Source of the DNA: Gordonia liuliyuniae
GTDB lineage: Bacteria > Actinomycetota > Actinomycetes > Mycobacteriales > Mycobacteriaceae
Reading direction: 5' to 3'
Assembly (NCBI RefSeq): GCF_021739025.1
Contig: NZ_JAKKOT010000001.1
Location: 62,001-126,000, forward strand
Length of the DNA: 64,000 nucleotides
Made by a program: the position numbers and the translations under genes. Positions 1 to 9,005 of this stretch are shown here, piece after piece (within the stretch, counting starts at the first letter, position 1; the number at the start of each line of letters is the position of its first letter). The notes below the pieces were generated by a model, which ran no database searches, had not been told where the DNA came from, and saw nothing but the letters and a program-made list of their open reading frames with translations.

Positions 1-779
1 ACGCGCGCGTCGCGAAGGTCGTCCTCGCCCGCACCAACGAGCTGACCTTCGACGCACCTTTCGACCCGGTCGACCTGTTCGGCCGCTTCGTTCCCGACGC
101 CACCGCGTCGACGACGACGGCGTTCGCGGTCCCGCTCGATCCTGCGCTCGGACGCCGCGGGCACTGGCTCGTCGGCGCGAGCCCCGAACTGCTCGTCCGA
201 CGGTCCGGCCGCATAGTCACCTGCCATCCGTTCGCGGGCACCGCGCCGCGCAGCGCCGATCCGGCCACCGATCGTCTCGCGGTCGACGCGCTGCGCGCAT
301 CCGACAAAGATCTCCGCGAGCACGCGTTCGTCGTCGACTCCCTTGTCTCGGCGTTGGCGCCGCTGTGCTCTGAGCTCACTGTCACGGACGCGCCGCAGAT
401 CCAGTCGACGCCCGCCGTGTGGCACCTGGCGACACCGATCCGGGGCGTCCTCGCCGACGAATCCGTCACCGCGCTCGACCTCGCCGCATTGCTGTCACCG
501 ACGCCAGCCGTCTGCGGCACTCCGCGCGATGCCGCGACCGCGCTGATCGCCGAGATCGAAGGCCGCCGCGACTTCTATGCGGGCGCGGTCGGGTGGTGCG
601 ACGCGGCAGGCGACGGCGAGTGGACGGTGTCGATCCGCTGTCTCGAACTCGATGCCGCCCACACCGGTGTCACGACGTGGGCCGGCGGCGGCATCGTCGT
701 GGGCTCGGACCCGGACGCCGAGGTGGCCGAGACCGAGGCCAAGTTCCGCACGGTGCTCGGCGCGTTGGGTGTGCGCTGA
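1..779 (+). CDS. Isochorismate synthase, 3' part (5' end outside window)
   Basis: The reading frame is open from the window edge (first full codon at base 3) to the TGA ending at 779, about 258 residues of the C-terminal half of a chorismate-utilising enzyme. Visible family signatures are the GASPELLV stretch, the FAGTAPRS segment, the SDKDLREHAFVVD stretch containing the conserved acidic/His residues, the TPAVCGTPRDAA loop, and the final WAGGGIV and AEVAETEAKF segments seen in EntC/DhbC/MenF enzymes. It converts chorismate to isochorismate for menaquinone or siderophore synthesis; which of the two cannot be told, because the upstream neighbours are cut off. It is transcribed toward the convergent metZ. 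Family assignment is secure; the pathway is open. Confidence 0.85.
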   Translation, partial: ARVAKVVLARTNELTFDAPFDPVDLFGRFVPDATASTTTAFAVPLDPALGRRGHWLVGASPELLVRRSGRIVTCHPFAGTAPRSADPATDRLAVDALRASDKDLREHAFVVDSLVSALAPLCSELTVTDAPQIQSTPAVWHLATPIRGVLADESVTALDLAALLSPTPAVCGTPRDAATALIAEIEGRRDFYAGAVGWCDAAGDGEWTVSIRCLELDAAHTGVTTWAGGGIVVGSDPDAEVAETEAKFRTVLGALGVR

Positions 780-821
780 CAGGGATGTTCGCTGACAGTG
801 GTGTTCGCTGACAGGGGGTGT
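774..821. repeat. Three 16-bp tandem copies in the convergent gap
   Basis: The core cgctgacag begins at 774, 790 and 806, giving a strict 16-base period with small differences in the spacer (gggatgtt, tggtgtt, gggggtgtt). The first copy includes the stop codon of the isochorismate synthase gene. It fills nearly the whole gap before the metZ stop codon and no hairpin terminator is visible there. Most likely a replication-slippage duplication. Confidence 0.8.
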
Positions 822-825
822 TCGT

Positions 826-2040
826 TCAGCCCAGCGCGGTGTCCAGATCGCGGATCAGGTCGTCCGCCGCCTCCAGGCCGACCGACAGGCGGACCATCGA
901 GTCCGTCAAACCGATGCTGGCTCGACCTTCCGGCCCCATCGCGCGGTGCGTGGTGGTCGCCGGATGCGTGATCAAGCTCTTCGCGTCACCCAGGTTGTTC
1001 GAGATGTCGACCAGTTGGAGGCCGTTGAGAACCTCGAACGCGCGCTCCTTGCCCGACGCGCCCGGGCTTCCTGCCAGCTCGAACGTGATGACGGTGCCGC
1101 CGCCGGCCATCTGCGACTTCGCGAGATCGTACTGCGGGTGCGAGGTCAGGAACGGGTAGATGGCCTTCGCGACACGCGCATCGTCGTCGAGGAACTCGGC
1201 GATCCGCTGCGCCGTCGACACCGACTGGTCGAGGCGCACCTTCATGGTCTCCAGCCCTTTGAGCATCACCCACGCGTTGAACGGGCTCAACGCCGGCCCG
1301 GTGTGCCGCATCAGTTCGCGGACCGGGCCCTGGATGTACTCTTCGGTGCCGAGGATCGCGCCGCCCATCACGCGACCCTGACCGTCGATGTGCTTGGTCC
1401 CCGAGTACACGATCACATCCGCGCCGAGTTCGAGTCCTCGCTGCAGGAGCGGTGTCGCGAACACGTTGTCGAGCACCACTTGCGCGCCTGCCGCGTGTGC
1501 CATCTCGGCCACCTGCCGGACGTCGACGACCGACTGCATCGGGTTCGACGGCGTCTCGAAGAACACTGCGTCGGCGGGTTCGGCGAGCGCGGCCTCCCAC
1601 TGTGCGAGGTCGTCGCCGTCGACGAACACCGTCTCGACGCCCCACGACGGGAGGATCTCGTTGCAGATGACGAAGCACGAACCGAACAGGCTGCGCGCGG
1701 CGACCAGCCGCGATCCCTTCTTCAAGAGCGCGCCGAGGGCGATGAACACCGCCGACATGCCGCTCGCCGTGGCGAAGCACGATTGCGTGCCCTCGATCTG
1801 GCGGAGCCGTTCCTGGAACATCGCGACCGTCGGATTGCCGTACCGGCTGTAGACGAAGCGCTGGTCTTCACCGGTGAAGGCGCGTTCGGCGGCCTCCGCC
1901 GAGTCGAACACGTACCCGCTGTTCAAGTAGAGGGCTTCGGAGGTCTCGAAGAAGCCGGAACGCATGAGGCCGCCACGCACTGCGACGGTCTCCGGAGACG
2001 CCCACTCTGGAATTTCCCCCTCTGGAATTTCACTGCTCAC
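826..2040 (-). CDS. metZ: O-succinylhomoserine sulfhydrylase (MetZ)
   Basis: This 404-residue PLP enzyme makes homocysteine from O-succinyl- (or O-acetyl-)homoserine and sulfide in methionine synthesis. It belongs to the Cys/Met metabolism PLP family: the cofactor lysine lies in SGTKHIDGQG, and YSRYGNPT, ETPSNP and ISNNLGDAKSLITHPATTTH are typical. Length and sequence match mycobacterial MetZ (about 406 residues). The start is GTG at 2040; the first codons contain a small in-frame duplication (IPEGEIPEW), a direct DNA repeat at about 2007-2031. A rhodanese gene lies 15 bp upstream in the same direction, the same pairing as Rv0391-Rv0390 in M. tuberculosis, consistent with a sulfur-transfer operon. 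Confidence 0.93.
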   Translation of the reverse strand: MSSEIPEGEIPEWASPETVAVRGGLMRSGFFETSEALYLNSGYVFDSAEAAERAFTGEDQRFVYSRYGNPTVAMFQERLRQIEGTQSCFATASGMSAVFIALGALLKKGSRLVAARSLFGSCFVICNEILPSWGVETVFVDGDDLAQWEAALAEPADAVFFETPSNPMQSVVDVRQVAEMAHAAGAQVVLDNVFATPLLQRGLELGADVIVYSGTKHIDGQGRVMGGAILGTEEYIQGPVRELMRHTGPALSPFNAWVMLKGLETMKVRLDQSVSTAQRIAEFLDDDARVAKAIYPFLTSHPQYDLAKSQMAGGGTVITFELAGSPGASGKERAFEVLNGLQLVDISNNLGDAKSLITHPATTTHRAMGPEGRASIGLTDSMVRLSVGLEAADDLIRDLDTALG

Positions 2041-2055
2041 TGTTCACACGCTCCT

Positions 2056-2469
2056 CTACGACTGGCGCCAGGGAAGGTCTTCGGCCCGCCATCCGACGGA
2101 GCCACGATGCCCGGCGGGGTCGATGCCGCCTTCGAAACCGTCGAGGATGTTGTACGCCGCGACGATCCCCGCGGCCGTCGCCGTTTCCGCGGCGCCGATG
2201 GATCGTTGGCCGGAACGGCACAGAAACAGGACCTCGTCGTCGTCGGCGACCCCCGCCGCCCGCAGTTCGTCGACGAACGACGGGTTTCTCGCACCGTTCG
2301 GGTAGTCGACCCACTCGATGAATATCGTCTGCTTGCCGAGCGAACTCACGTCGGGCACCCCGACGAAGCTCCACTCGGCGCGTGTCCGGCAGTCGACGAG
2401 CACCGCCTTCGGATCGGCGGCCAACCGTTCCCACGCGTCGCGCGGCGTGACGTCGCCTGCATAGCTCAC
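2056..2469 (-). CDS. Rhodanese-like sulfurtransferase
   Basis: A 137-residue single rhodanese domain. The active-site loop CRSGQRS sits near residue 90, after the beta-strand DDEVLFL; the substrate-pocket start VDCRTRAEW is near residue 25. Such proteins carry sulfane sulfur on the loop cysteine. I chose GTG at 2469 because it overlaps the stop of the upstream gene as GTGA; GTG at 2478 is possible. It lies between metZ and a membrane protein gene on the same strand, so it probably shares their transcript and may supply or detoxify sulfide or persulfide around homocysteine synthesis (inference). It is the counterpart of Rv0390 by position and type. Confidence 0.85.
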   Translation of the reverse strand: MSYAGDVTPRDAWERLAADPKAVLVDCRTRAEWSFVGVPDVSSLGKQTIFIEWVDYPNGARNPSFVDELRAAGVADDDEVLFLCRSGQRSIGAAETATAAGIVAAYNILDGFEGGIDPAGHRGSVGWRAEDLPWRQS

Positions 2470-2960
2470 GATGCGCACACCTTCCAGTCGTCGCCCTGCT
2501 TGACGACGATCAGGTCGGTCGTCGTCTTCTTGTCCTCGGTGTTCTCGCGGTGCACGTGGACGGTGACCGCGGCACGCGAGCCGGTCACCTCCACCTCCAT
2601 CTCGGGGACGACGAGTTTGCCGTCCTTCTCGAGCGGGCCGCGGTTGGTGTCCGCGAACTCCGCCGCGGTCGGGAAACCCTTGGCGTTGATGTCCGCGGTG
2701 CACTGCGAGTCGCGGTACAGGTCGTAGTTGAGCGAGTTCCGGGCGCTGTACATGTCGTTGACCACGTACTGGACCTTCGTGTCCTCGCTGACCCGCTCCT
2801 CCGACGGTCGGATCAGGTGCGACAGCGCGATCCACGCGACGACGATGATGATCAGGCCGAACGCGATGATGAACGGGAGCGCCGCTCGCCACGATCGGTG
2901 CTCGGGTGCGGAGTCAGGCAGGTCGTCCTGCGCTGTGCCGTCGGGTCGCTTCGCGCTCAT
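2466..2960 (-). CDS. Single-pass membrane protein with a DUF4878/NTF2-like outer domain
   Basis: A 164-residue protein: a charged cytoplasmic N-terminus (about 1-24), one hydrophobic helix (about 27-47, LPFIIAFGLIIIVVAWIAL), then an extracytoplasmic domain ending in VVKQGDDWKVCAS. The same ending (GDDWKVC) closes the membrane protein at 14554-15744, so the two share one domain type, resembling the Mce-associated/DUF4878 fold. Two cysteines (CTAD near residue 88 and the C-terminal one) may pair. Its stop overlaps the rhodanese start, suggesting translational coupling with rhodanese and metZ. Function unknown. Confidence 0.75.
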   Translation of the reverse strand: MSAKRPDGTAQDDLPDSAPEHRSWRAALPFIIAFGLIIIVVAWIALSHLIRPSEERVSEDTKVQYVVNDMYSARNSLNYDLYRDSQCTADINAKGFPTAAEFADTNRGPLEKDGKLVVPEMEVEVTGSRAAVTVHVHRENTEDKKTTTDLIVVKQGDDWKVCAS

Positions 2961-3072
2961 GGTCTTCAGAGTCTATGACCTGTCCCTGAATGGCGTGCAA
3001 CACGCTTACCCTGCCGCGATCACGGCACACGCCGCGCCACCCGTCAATAGTTTCGGTCAGACCCGACGCTAC

Positions 3073-3086
3073 TGAGGTTCACCTCA
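3073..3086. promoter_or_regulatory. Palindrome upstream of fprA
   Basis: TGAGGT-tc-ACCTCA is a 6-2-6 inverted repeat about 80 bases before the fprA start, in a 205-base gap between divergent genes. The half-sites resemble AGGT/ACCT halves of iron-regulator boxes, but the spacing is too short for a 19-base IdeR/DtxR box. An operator is possible; nothing stronger can be said. Confidence 0.35.
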
Positions 3087-3165
3087 CTAACAGATTTTGG
3101 TCCCGCTCGCGCACGATTTAACGTAGAGGGGACAAGGTTCCATACAGCTGAGGAAACACGAGCTC

Positions 3166-4554
3166 ATGACTGACACCAACCGCCCGTTGCGGGTCGCGAT
3201 CGTCGGCGCCGGACCGGCCGGCATCTACTGTGCGGACGCCCTGATGAAGTCGGACACCGCGAGTGAGCGCGGTGTGAGCATCGACCTCTACGAGCGCATG
3301 CCCGCGCCGTTCGGCCTGATCCGCTACGGCGTCGCACCGGACCACCCGCGCATCAAGGGCATCATCACGGCACTGCACAAGGTGCTCGACAAGCCGCAGG
3401 TCCGCCTGCTCGGCAACATCGACTACGGCACCGACGTCTCGCTGGACGACCTTCGTAAGCACTACGACGCTGTCGTGTTCTCCACCGGAGCCACCGATGA
3501 CCGCGGCATGAGGATCCCCGGCATCGATCTTGAACGCAGCTACGGCGCAGGCGAATTCGTCGCCTGGTACGACGGCCACCCGGACTTCTCACGCACGTGG
3601 CCGCTGGATGAGGAGAAGGTCGCCGTGATCGGCGTCGGCAACGTCGCGCTCGACGTCGCGCGCGTCCTCGCCAAGACGGGCGACGAACTGCTCCCGACCG
3701 AGATCCCGGACAACGTCTACGAGGGGCTCAAGTCCAACAAGGCCATCGAAGTCCACGTGTTCGGCCGTCGCGGACCGGCGCAGGCCAAGTTCACCCCGCT
3801 CGAACTCAAGGAACTCGACCACTCGCCGAACATCGAGGTCATCGTCGACCCCGAAGACATCGAGTACGACGAGGGCTCGGCCGTCGCGCGCCGCAGCAGC
3901 AAGATCACCGACCAGGTCGCGACGATCATCGAGAACTACGCGATCCGCGAGCCGAAGCAGGGCGCGATCCACAAGCTGTTCCTGCACTTCTTCGAGAATC
4001 CGGTCGAGATCCTCGGCGAGGACGGCAAGGTCGTGGGCATGCGCACCGAGCGCACCGAACTCGACGGCACCGGCAACGTGCGGGCGACCGGCAAGATCCG
4101 CGAGTGGGACGTCTCGGCGATCTACCGCGCCGTCGGCTACCTGTCGGATAACCTGCCGGGCATCCCGTTCGACGATCAGGCAGGCGTCATCCCGAACGAG
4201 GCCGGTCGCGTCTTCGACGACGGCAACCACCTGACCGGCCTGTACACGACGGGCTGGATCAAGCGCGGCCCCGTCGGCCTCATCGGCCACACCAAGGGCG
4301 ACGCGAACGAGACCGTCGAATGCATCCTCGAAGACATGAAGGCCGACTCGCTCAACACCCCGGAGGCTCCGGGCGAGGACGCGATCGTCGCGCTCCTCGA
4401 AGAGCGCGGCATCCCGTTCACCACGTGGGACGGCTGGTACCGCCTCGACGAGCATGAGCGCGCCCTCGGCGCCGCGGCAGGTCGTGAGCGCATCAAGGTC
4501 GTCGAGCGCGACGACATGCTCGCCGCCGCTGAGCCGCACAAACTCCAGAAGTAG
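3166..4554 (+). CDS. fprA: NADPH-ferredoxin reductase FprA
   Basis: A 462-residue flavoprotein of the adrenodoxin-reductase type, close in length to mycobacterial FprA (456). The FAD-binding glycine motif VGAGPAGIYCADAL is at about 10-25, the PFGLIRYGVAPDHP segment near 47, the NADPH site VIGVGNVALDVARVL near 153, the VFGRRGPAQAKFT stretch near 200, and the C-terminal GWIKRGPVGLIGHTKGDA flavin-contact motif near 360. It passes electrons from NADPH to ferredoxins that feed cytochromes P450 and other iron enzymes. The start is ATG preceded by gaggaa. It stands alone, followed by a strong hairpin. Confidence 0.95.
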   Translation: MTDTNRPLRVAIVGAGPAGIYCADALMKSDTASERGVSIDLYERMPAPFGLIRYGVAPDHPRIKGIITALHKVLDKPQVRLLGNIDYGTDVSLDDLRKHYDAVVFSTGATDDRGMRIPGIDLERSYGAGEFVAWYDGHPDFSRTWPLDEEKVAVIGVGNVALDVARVLAKTGDELLPTEIPDNVYEGLKSNKAIEVHVFGRRGPAQAKFTPLELKELDHSPNIEVIVDPEDIEYDEGSAVARRSSKITDQVATIIENYAIREPKQGAIHKLFLHFFENPVEILGEDGKVVGMRTERTELDGTGNVRATGKIREWDVSAIYRAVGYLSDNLPGIPFDDQAGVIPNEAGRVFDDGNHLTGLYTTGWIKRGPVGLIGHTKGDANETVECILEDMKADSLNTPEAPGEDAIVALLEERGIPFTTWDGWYRLDEHERALGAAAGRERIKVVERDDMLAAAEPHKLQK

Positions 4555-4584
4555 ACGCCGCACGCGGCTTCCGCATCGTCTGGG

Positions 4585-4635
4585 ACAAACGCGGTAGTTC
4601 ACTGCCACACAGTGACAGTGAACTACCGCGTTTGT
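4585..4635. terminator. Long perfect hairpin between convergent genes
   Basis: Bases 4585-4604 and 4616-4635 are an exact 20-base inverted repeat (acaaacgcggtagttcactg and its complement) around an 11-base loop. It lies 30 bases after the fprA stop and 21 bases beyond the stop of the convergent exported-protein gene, so it can end transcription from both sides. The stem is longer and less GC-rich than most actinobacterial terminators. Confidence 0.75.
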
Positions 4636-4656
4636 TCGTTTCCAGGGGTTAAGCGG

Positions 4657-5157
4657 CTAGCTGGTGGGCGCCAACTCCTGCTTCCCGTTCTCGCCGCCCT
4701 TCGGCTCAGCCCGGCGGACGTTCTGCCAGAAGCCGACGTTGTTCAGCGGGTTCTCCACCTGCTCGCTGATGGTGTAGCCGGAGATGGACGACGGCCAGCA
4801 GCCCTTCCACTTGGTGGAGAACAGGACCGCGGTCTGGCCGGCCTGCAGGTCGCCGAACTTGGTCTTGCGCTCCTTGTTGGCCGGAACCCACCTGGTCGGG
4901 CCGCCGAACTCGGTGATGGTCACCTTGTGCATGGTGGACCCGCCGACGTTCTTGACGCCCATCCAGCGGTGCATCTGCCACTGCGGGCCGTCGGACCAGT
5001 TGGGGCCCCACGGGCTGAAGGTGCAGTTGACGCCACCGATGATCTGAAGATCGCCCGGGCCTGCGGCGTGCGCCTGCGGGGCCGCGACGAGGGTGCCGGC
5101 ACCGATGGCGCCGACTGCGGCGATGCTCGCCGCCGCACGTGTCAGGGTCTTCCTCAT
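4657..5157 (-). CDS. Small secreted protein of unknown family
   Basis: A 166-residue exported protein. From ATG at 5157 (preceded by aaagg at good spacing) it has a classical signal peptide MRKTLTRAAASIAAVGAIGA... with likely cleavage after the AHA near residue 31. A GTG at 5178 would add seven residues before the signal and is less likely. The mature part (about 135 residues) has two cysteines (near 45 and 120) that may form a disulfide, and is rich in Trp and Gly (WGPNWSDGPQWQMHRW). I do not recognise the family. It is monocistronic between two hairpin or repeat regions. Confidence 0.8.
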   Translation of the reverse strand: MRKTLTRAAASIAAVGAIGAGTLVAAPQAHAAGPGDLQIIGGVNCTFSPWGPNWSDGPQWQMHRWMGVKNVGGSTMHKVTITEFGGPTRWVPANKERKTKFGDLQAGQTAVLFSTKWKGCWPSSISGYTISEQVENPLNNVGFWQNVRRAEPKGGENGKQELAPTS

Positions 5158-5200
5158 GTCGAATACCTTTCGTTTCACCTGTAGCGAGTAGGCCGCAATC

Positions 5201-5221
5201 CGTCACGAATCTCGTCACGAA
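5201..5221 (-). promoter_or_regulatory. Direct repeat upstream of the secreted-protein gene
   Basis: On the minus strand ttcgtgacg occurs twice, 12 bases apart (5213-5221 and 5201-5209), about 45-65 bases before the start codon at 5157. Position and period suggest a binding site for a dimeric activator or repressor. No -10 can be assigned with confidence. Confidence 0.3.
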
Positions 5222-5349
5222 CCACAGCGCGTTGATGGACTTCTGCGTCCACCCTTACTCCTCTATCGGCGAATCGCCGCACAGCTGTTACCGAATTGTT
5301 CAGGAAATGCTCAGACTGCTCGCTCTACGGCACGAATAGACGACACCGT

Positions 5350-6897
5350 TCAGCGTGGGGGCGGCGGCGCCTGCGGACGCGGCGGCGGGGATCCTGGGCG
5401 CGGGCCGCCCGGGCCGCCGGGCCCAGGGCGTCCGGGTCCCGGGCCGGGGCGACCCGGGGGCGGAGGCGGCGGTCCCGGTTGTGGGCGCCGAGGCGGATGC
5501 CCGGGAGGTCGAGCTCCCGGAGGCGGGGGTCCCGGAGGCGGGGGTCCCGGAGGCGGCGGCCCGGAAGAAGGCGGTCCTGAAGGAGGCGGCCCCGAAGGAG
5601 GCGGGGACTGTTTGGCGATCCGCACCGTCTCCGGTCCGACGGCCGTCGGCGCGGACGGCTCGTCGGCGTCGGCCAGCAGCGGCTGCACGAGCTCTGCTGC
5701 CCGGGTCGCCTTCTGGCGCGCCACGTCGGTGTTCGGTGCGGTCGCGACCGCGACGCCCATCCGTCGTCGGGCGAAGCTCTCCGGTTTGCCGAACAGTCGC
5801 ACGTCCACCGCGGGGTCGGCCAACGCCTGCGCGACGCCCGCGAACTTGATGCCTTCGGCGTCGTGCCTGCCGTAGATCACCGCGGACGCCCCCGGCGCGA
5901 CGGTCCCCGTGTCGACCGGCAGTCCGAGGACGGCGCGGGCGTGGAGCTCGAACTCCGACAGATGCTGCGACGCCAACGTCACCAGGCCGGTGTCGTGCGG
6001 CCGCGGGCTCACCTCGGAGAAGTACACCTCGTCGCCCTTGATGAACAGTTCGACGCCGAAGACGCCGCGCCCGCTGAGCTCACGGACGCCCGAACCCATC
6101 GCCGTTGCGATTCGAGCAGCCACCGAACGCGCTGTGCCGTAAGCGATCTCGCTCATCAGTTGCGGCTGCCAGCTCTCCACATAGTCGCCGGAGACCTGCC
6201 GGTGCCCGATCGGATCGCAGAAGTAGGTCGCGAGCTTGCCCGTCGCCGGATCCACCGCGCGAACGGTGAGCAGCGTGATCTCGTAGTCGAAGTCGACGAA
6301 TCCCTCAATGATCACCCGGTCGTTGTTGACGCGGGCGCCGGTGCGGGCCGCCTCCCACGCCGCGTCGACGTCGTCGGGCCCCTCCAGCACGCTCTGTCCC
6401 TTGCCCGAGGACGACATGACGGGCTTCACCACGCACGGGTAGCCGATGCTCTCGACGGCTCGGCGCATCTCCTCGAGCGATCCCGCGAACAGGTAGGGCG
6501 ACGTCGGGAGCCCCAACTCCTCGTCTGCCAATCGGCGGATCCGTTCACGGTTCAACGTCGCCGACACGGCCTTCGCACTCGGGATCACCTCGGCGATGCC
6601 GTCGCGTTCCACGTCTTCGAGCGCATCGGTCGCGATCGCCTCGATCTCCGGCAGCACGTAATGCGGCTCGTACTTGTCGATCACCGCGCGCACCTTCTGC
6701 GCGTCGGTCATATCGATCACCTCGGCGTGGTGGGCGACCTGGTGGGCCGGCGCGTCGGCGTACCGGTCGACCGCGATCACTTCCACACCGAACCGCTGCA
6801 GAGCGATCGCCACCTCCTTCCCGAGCTCGCCGGAGCCGAGGAGGAGGACTCTGACCGCGCTGGGACGCAGCGGGGTACCGATCACCGTTGACGACAT
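5350..6897 (-). CDS. purT: Formate-dependent GAR transformylase (PurT) with proline-rich tail
   Basis: A 515-residue ATP-grasp enzyme that makes formyl-GAR from GAR, formate and ATP in purine synthesis. The core (about 1-420) begins with [20 protein letters not shown] and contains the ATP-grasp lysine region [16 protein letters not shown] near 155, the [17 protein letters not shown] segment (here [14 protein letters not shown]) near 285, and [15 protein letters not shown]. coli PurT has 392 residues. The last roughly 90 residues are almost pure proline, glycine and arginine (repeats of SGPPP and PGPPP), with no counterpart in the usual family. The start is ATG at 6897; the open frame extends upstream but overlaps the divergent gene. 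Confidence 0.9.
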   Translation of the reverse strand: MSSTVIGTPLRPSAVRVLLLGSGELGKEVAIALQRFGVEVIAVDRYADAPAHQVAHHAEVIDMTDAQKVRAVIDKYEPHYVLPEIEAIATDALEDVERDGIAEVIPSAKAVSATLNRERIRRLADEELGLPTSPYLFAGSLEEMRRAVESIGYPCVVKPVMSSSGKGQSVLEGPDDVDAAWEAARTGARVNNDRVIIEGFVDFDYEITLLTVRAVDPATGKLATYFCDPIGHRQVSGDYVESWQPQLMSEIAYGTARSVAARIATAMGSGVRELSGRGVFGVELFIKGDEVYFSEVSPRPHDTGLVTLASQHLSEFELHARAVLGLPVDTGTVAPGASAVIYGRHDAEGIKFAGVAQALADPAVDVRLFGKPESFARRRMGVAVATAPNTDVARQKATRAAELVQPLLADADEPSAPTAVGPETVRIAKQSPPPSGPPPSGPPSSGPPPPGPPPPGPPPPGARPPGHPPRRPQPGPPPPPPGRPGPGPGRPGPGGPGGPRPGSPPPRPQAPPPPR

Positions 6898-6969
6898 GGT
6901 CTCGAGCTTACGGGCCCAGAACACACCGATACGGTCCACGCGCCATTCGTGAGACCTACCCTGAACCGC

Positions 6970-7428
6970 ATGGCTGTTGACGTTCAGATCACGTTCGACG
7001 CGCACGATCCGCGCGCACTGTCCCGATTCTGGTGTGAGGTGCTCGGCTACGTGATCCCCGGCCCGCCCGGCACGGAGCCCGACCCCGACGATCCGTTCGC
7101 CGCCTGGGACGAGTTCCTCGCACGGATCGATGTGCCGGCCGAGCACTGGAATTCGAGGTCTGCGGCCGAAGATCCGACCGGCGCCGGGCCGCGACTGTTC
7201 TTCCAGCAGGTACCCGACGAGAAGGTCACGAAGAACCGTGTCCATCTGGACGTGCGGGCCGCTCCCGGTCTCGTCGGCGACGAACGGATGGCCGCACTGG
7301 CGACTCGGGCCGACCATCTCGTCGCGCTCGGAGCGTCACGGCTTCAACTCGTGGAACCCGCTCCCCCGCTCGGCCAGGGACACATCATCATGGCCGATCC
7401 CGAGGGCAACGAGTTCTGCCTGGATTAG
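6970..7428 (+). CDS. VOC (glyoxalase-like) family protein
   Basis: A 152-residue protein of the vicinal-oxygen-chelate fold. It begins [25 protein letters not shown], the usual first module, and ends [12 protein letters not shown], the usual metal-glutamate segment of the last strand. ATG at 6970 fits this start; a GTG at 6949 would add seven residues. The substrate is unknown; many actinobacterial relatives are annotated only as glyoxalase/bleomycin-resistance-like. The gene is divergent from purT, and its stop overlaps that of the convergent cyclase gene by 4 bases. Confidence 0.85.
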   Translation: MAVDVQITFDAHDPRALSRFWCEVLGYVIPGPPGTEPDPDDPFAAWDEFLARIDVPAEHWNSRSAAEDPTGAGPRLFFQQVPDEKVTKNRVHLDVRAAPGLVGDERMAALATRADHLVALGASRLQLVEPAPPLGQGHIIMADPEGNEFCLD

Positions 7429-8990
7429 GGTCGCGTGTCCACTAGCGGCGGCCGCGCCGTATGGACCACGGTTGGTTCGGTGCGTCCGCGCAACGTCACC
7501 TCACGCCACAGCGTCCACCGAGCCGCTTCCTCGTCGGACGCTGCGTCGATCACGCGCTGTGACGCGACGGGATACCGCGGATCGTCCTTGGCGACCTCGG
7601 ACAGCCGCGCGCTCTCGTTCACCGGGTCGCCGATCACCGTGTATTCGAACCGTTGGACGGCTCCGACGTTGCCCGCGACGACTGTGCCGTAGCTGACGCC
7701 GATCCCGGCGGACAGTTCGGGGACGTCGGTGGCGAGACCGTCGGCGATCTCGCGGGCCGCGGCTAGCGCTGCCGACGCCGAATCGTCGAGGTCGACCGGC
7801 GCACCGAAGATCGACAGGACCGCGTCGCCCTCGAACTTGTTGACCAGTCCACCACTGCGTTCGGTCGCGTCGACGATCACCGCGAAGAACCGGTTGAGCA
7901 GCGCGACCACTTCGGTCGGCGAGCGCTTCTCGGCGATCGTCGTCGAGCCGATGACGTCGACGAACACCACCGCGACCACGCGCTCGGAGCCGCCCAGTTC
8001 GGGGTCGCGGCGCAGTGCGGCGGCGGCGACGTCGCGACCGACGTGCTTGCCGAACAGATCGCGCATGCGCTCCTGTTCGCGGAGCCCGCCGACCATCGTG
8101 TTGAACCCGTACTGGAGTTCGCCGAGTTCGGAACCGTCATAAACGAGAAGGTCGACGTCCGTGCCGACGTCGCCGTGCCGGACCGCTGTCATCGCGTTGC
8201 GCACACTGCGCAGCGGACCGGTGATGCTCCAGACGAACAGCATGATGGAGCCGAAACCCACGAAACCCGCGACGACGGCGAGCACGGTCACCGCGACCAG
8301 CACGTTGGCCTTGCTCGTCTCCGGCCGGAGCACACCGAACAGCACGACGAGGGTGATGCCGGTGAGCGGGATGCCGGTACCGATGATCCAGGAGTTGACC
8401 GCGCGCGAACGGACGGAACTGCCCTTCAGCCCGAGACCCGCCTGCATGATCCTGGCCCACACGGGGCGCAGCAGAATCTCGGTGTAGATGCCCGCGATCG
8501 CGACGACGACCGTCGCGCACATCAACGTGATGAGCACGACCTTCGGTATCAACGACGGGTCAACGAGCCCGTAGAGGAGGCCGAGCACGGCTGCGCCCCC
8601 GACCCACAGCGCTCCCTGCAGCCAGACGAGACGTCGTTGTGCCCGCTTCGCGCGGCGGGCGTCCTCACGGCTCGGGACCTCGTCGTCGATGGACCAGCGA
8701 ACCGCTTTCACCGTCGAAGCAGTGCCGACGGTGACGCCGACGATCAGCGCGCACACCACGTAGACGGGCACCCCGATGAAATTGACGTAGACGAGGTCGC
8801 TGCGCAGCAGGGACGGTTCTGGGATCCCGACGGCGCCGAGGCCTACGGCGATGATGATGCCGATGAGGTTCGCCAACACGACGGCGACCGTGAGGATCGA
8901 CTGGACGCGGACTCGGACGAGCCGAGCGGACTGGTCGGCGGAACCGAGCAGGGTGGAACCGTAGTCACGGTTGAAGTTCGGCCGCCACAC
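7425..8990 (-). CDS. Membrane adenylate cyclase (class III) with HAMP domain
   Basis: A 521-residue protein. The N-terminal half has about six hydrophobic helices (roughly 28-270); a HAMP segment follows (WSITGPLRSVRNAMTAVRHGD, about 258-310), then a class III cyclase domain (about 340-500). Catalytic features are present: metal aspartates in FVDVIGST and EGDAVLS, the adenine-specifying lysine in NKFEGD, and the transition-state Asn/Arg in DPVNESARLSE. It should therefore make cAMP. It resembles the Rv1318c-Rv1320c/Rv3645 group. The start is GTG at 8990, with gagga further upstream; purA lies 15 bases upstream on the same strand, so the two may be co-transcribed. Confidence 0.92.
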   Translation of the reverse strand: MWRPNFNRDYGSTLLGSADQSARLVRVRVQSILTVAVVLANLIGIIIAVGLGAVGIPEPSLLRSDLVYVNFIGVPVYVVCALIVGVTVGTASTVKAVRWSIDDEVPSREDARRAKRAQRRLVWLQGALWVGGAAVLGLLYGLVDPSLIPKVVLITLMCATVVVAIAGIYTEILLRPVWARIMQAGLGLKGSSVRSRAVNSWIIGTGIPLTGITLVVLFGVLRPETSKANVLVAVTVLAVVAGFVGFGSIMLFVWSITGPLRSVRNAMTAVRHGDVGTDVDLLVYDGSELGELQYGFNTMVGGLREQERMRDLFGKHVGRDVAAAALRRDPELGGSERVVAVVFVDVIGSTTIAEKRSPTEVVALLNRFFAVIVDATERSGGLVNKFEGDAVLSIFGAPVDLDDSASAALAAAREIADGLATDVPELSAGIGVSYGTVVAGNVGAVQRFEYTVIGDPVNESARLSEVAKDDPRYPVASQRVIDAASDEEAARWTLWREVTLRGRTEPTVVHTARPPLVDTRP

Positions 8991-9005
8991 CTGCGACGTC
9001 CTCGG

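Noticed and set aside
946..2727. Long plus-strand open frame (593 codons) across metZ and rhodanese
   Set aside because: It is antisense to well-recognised genes, rich in Arg/Ala/His codons as expected for a GC-rich shadow frame, and has no family motif.
3073..3086. IdeR/DtxR iron box before fprA
   Set aside because: Half-sites are similar but the 2-base spacing does not fit the 19-base box.
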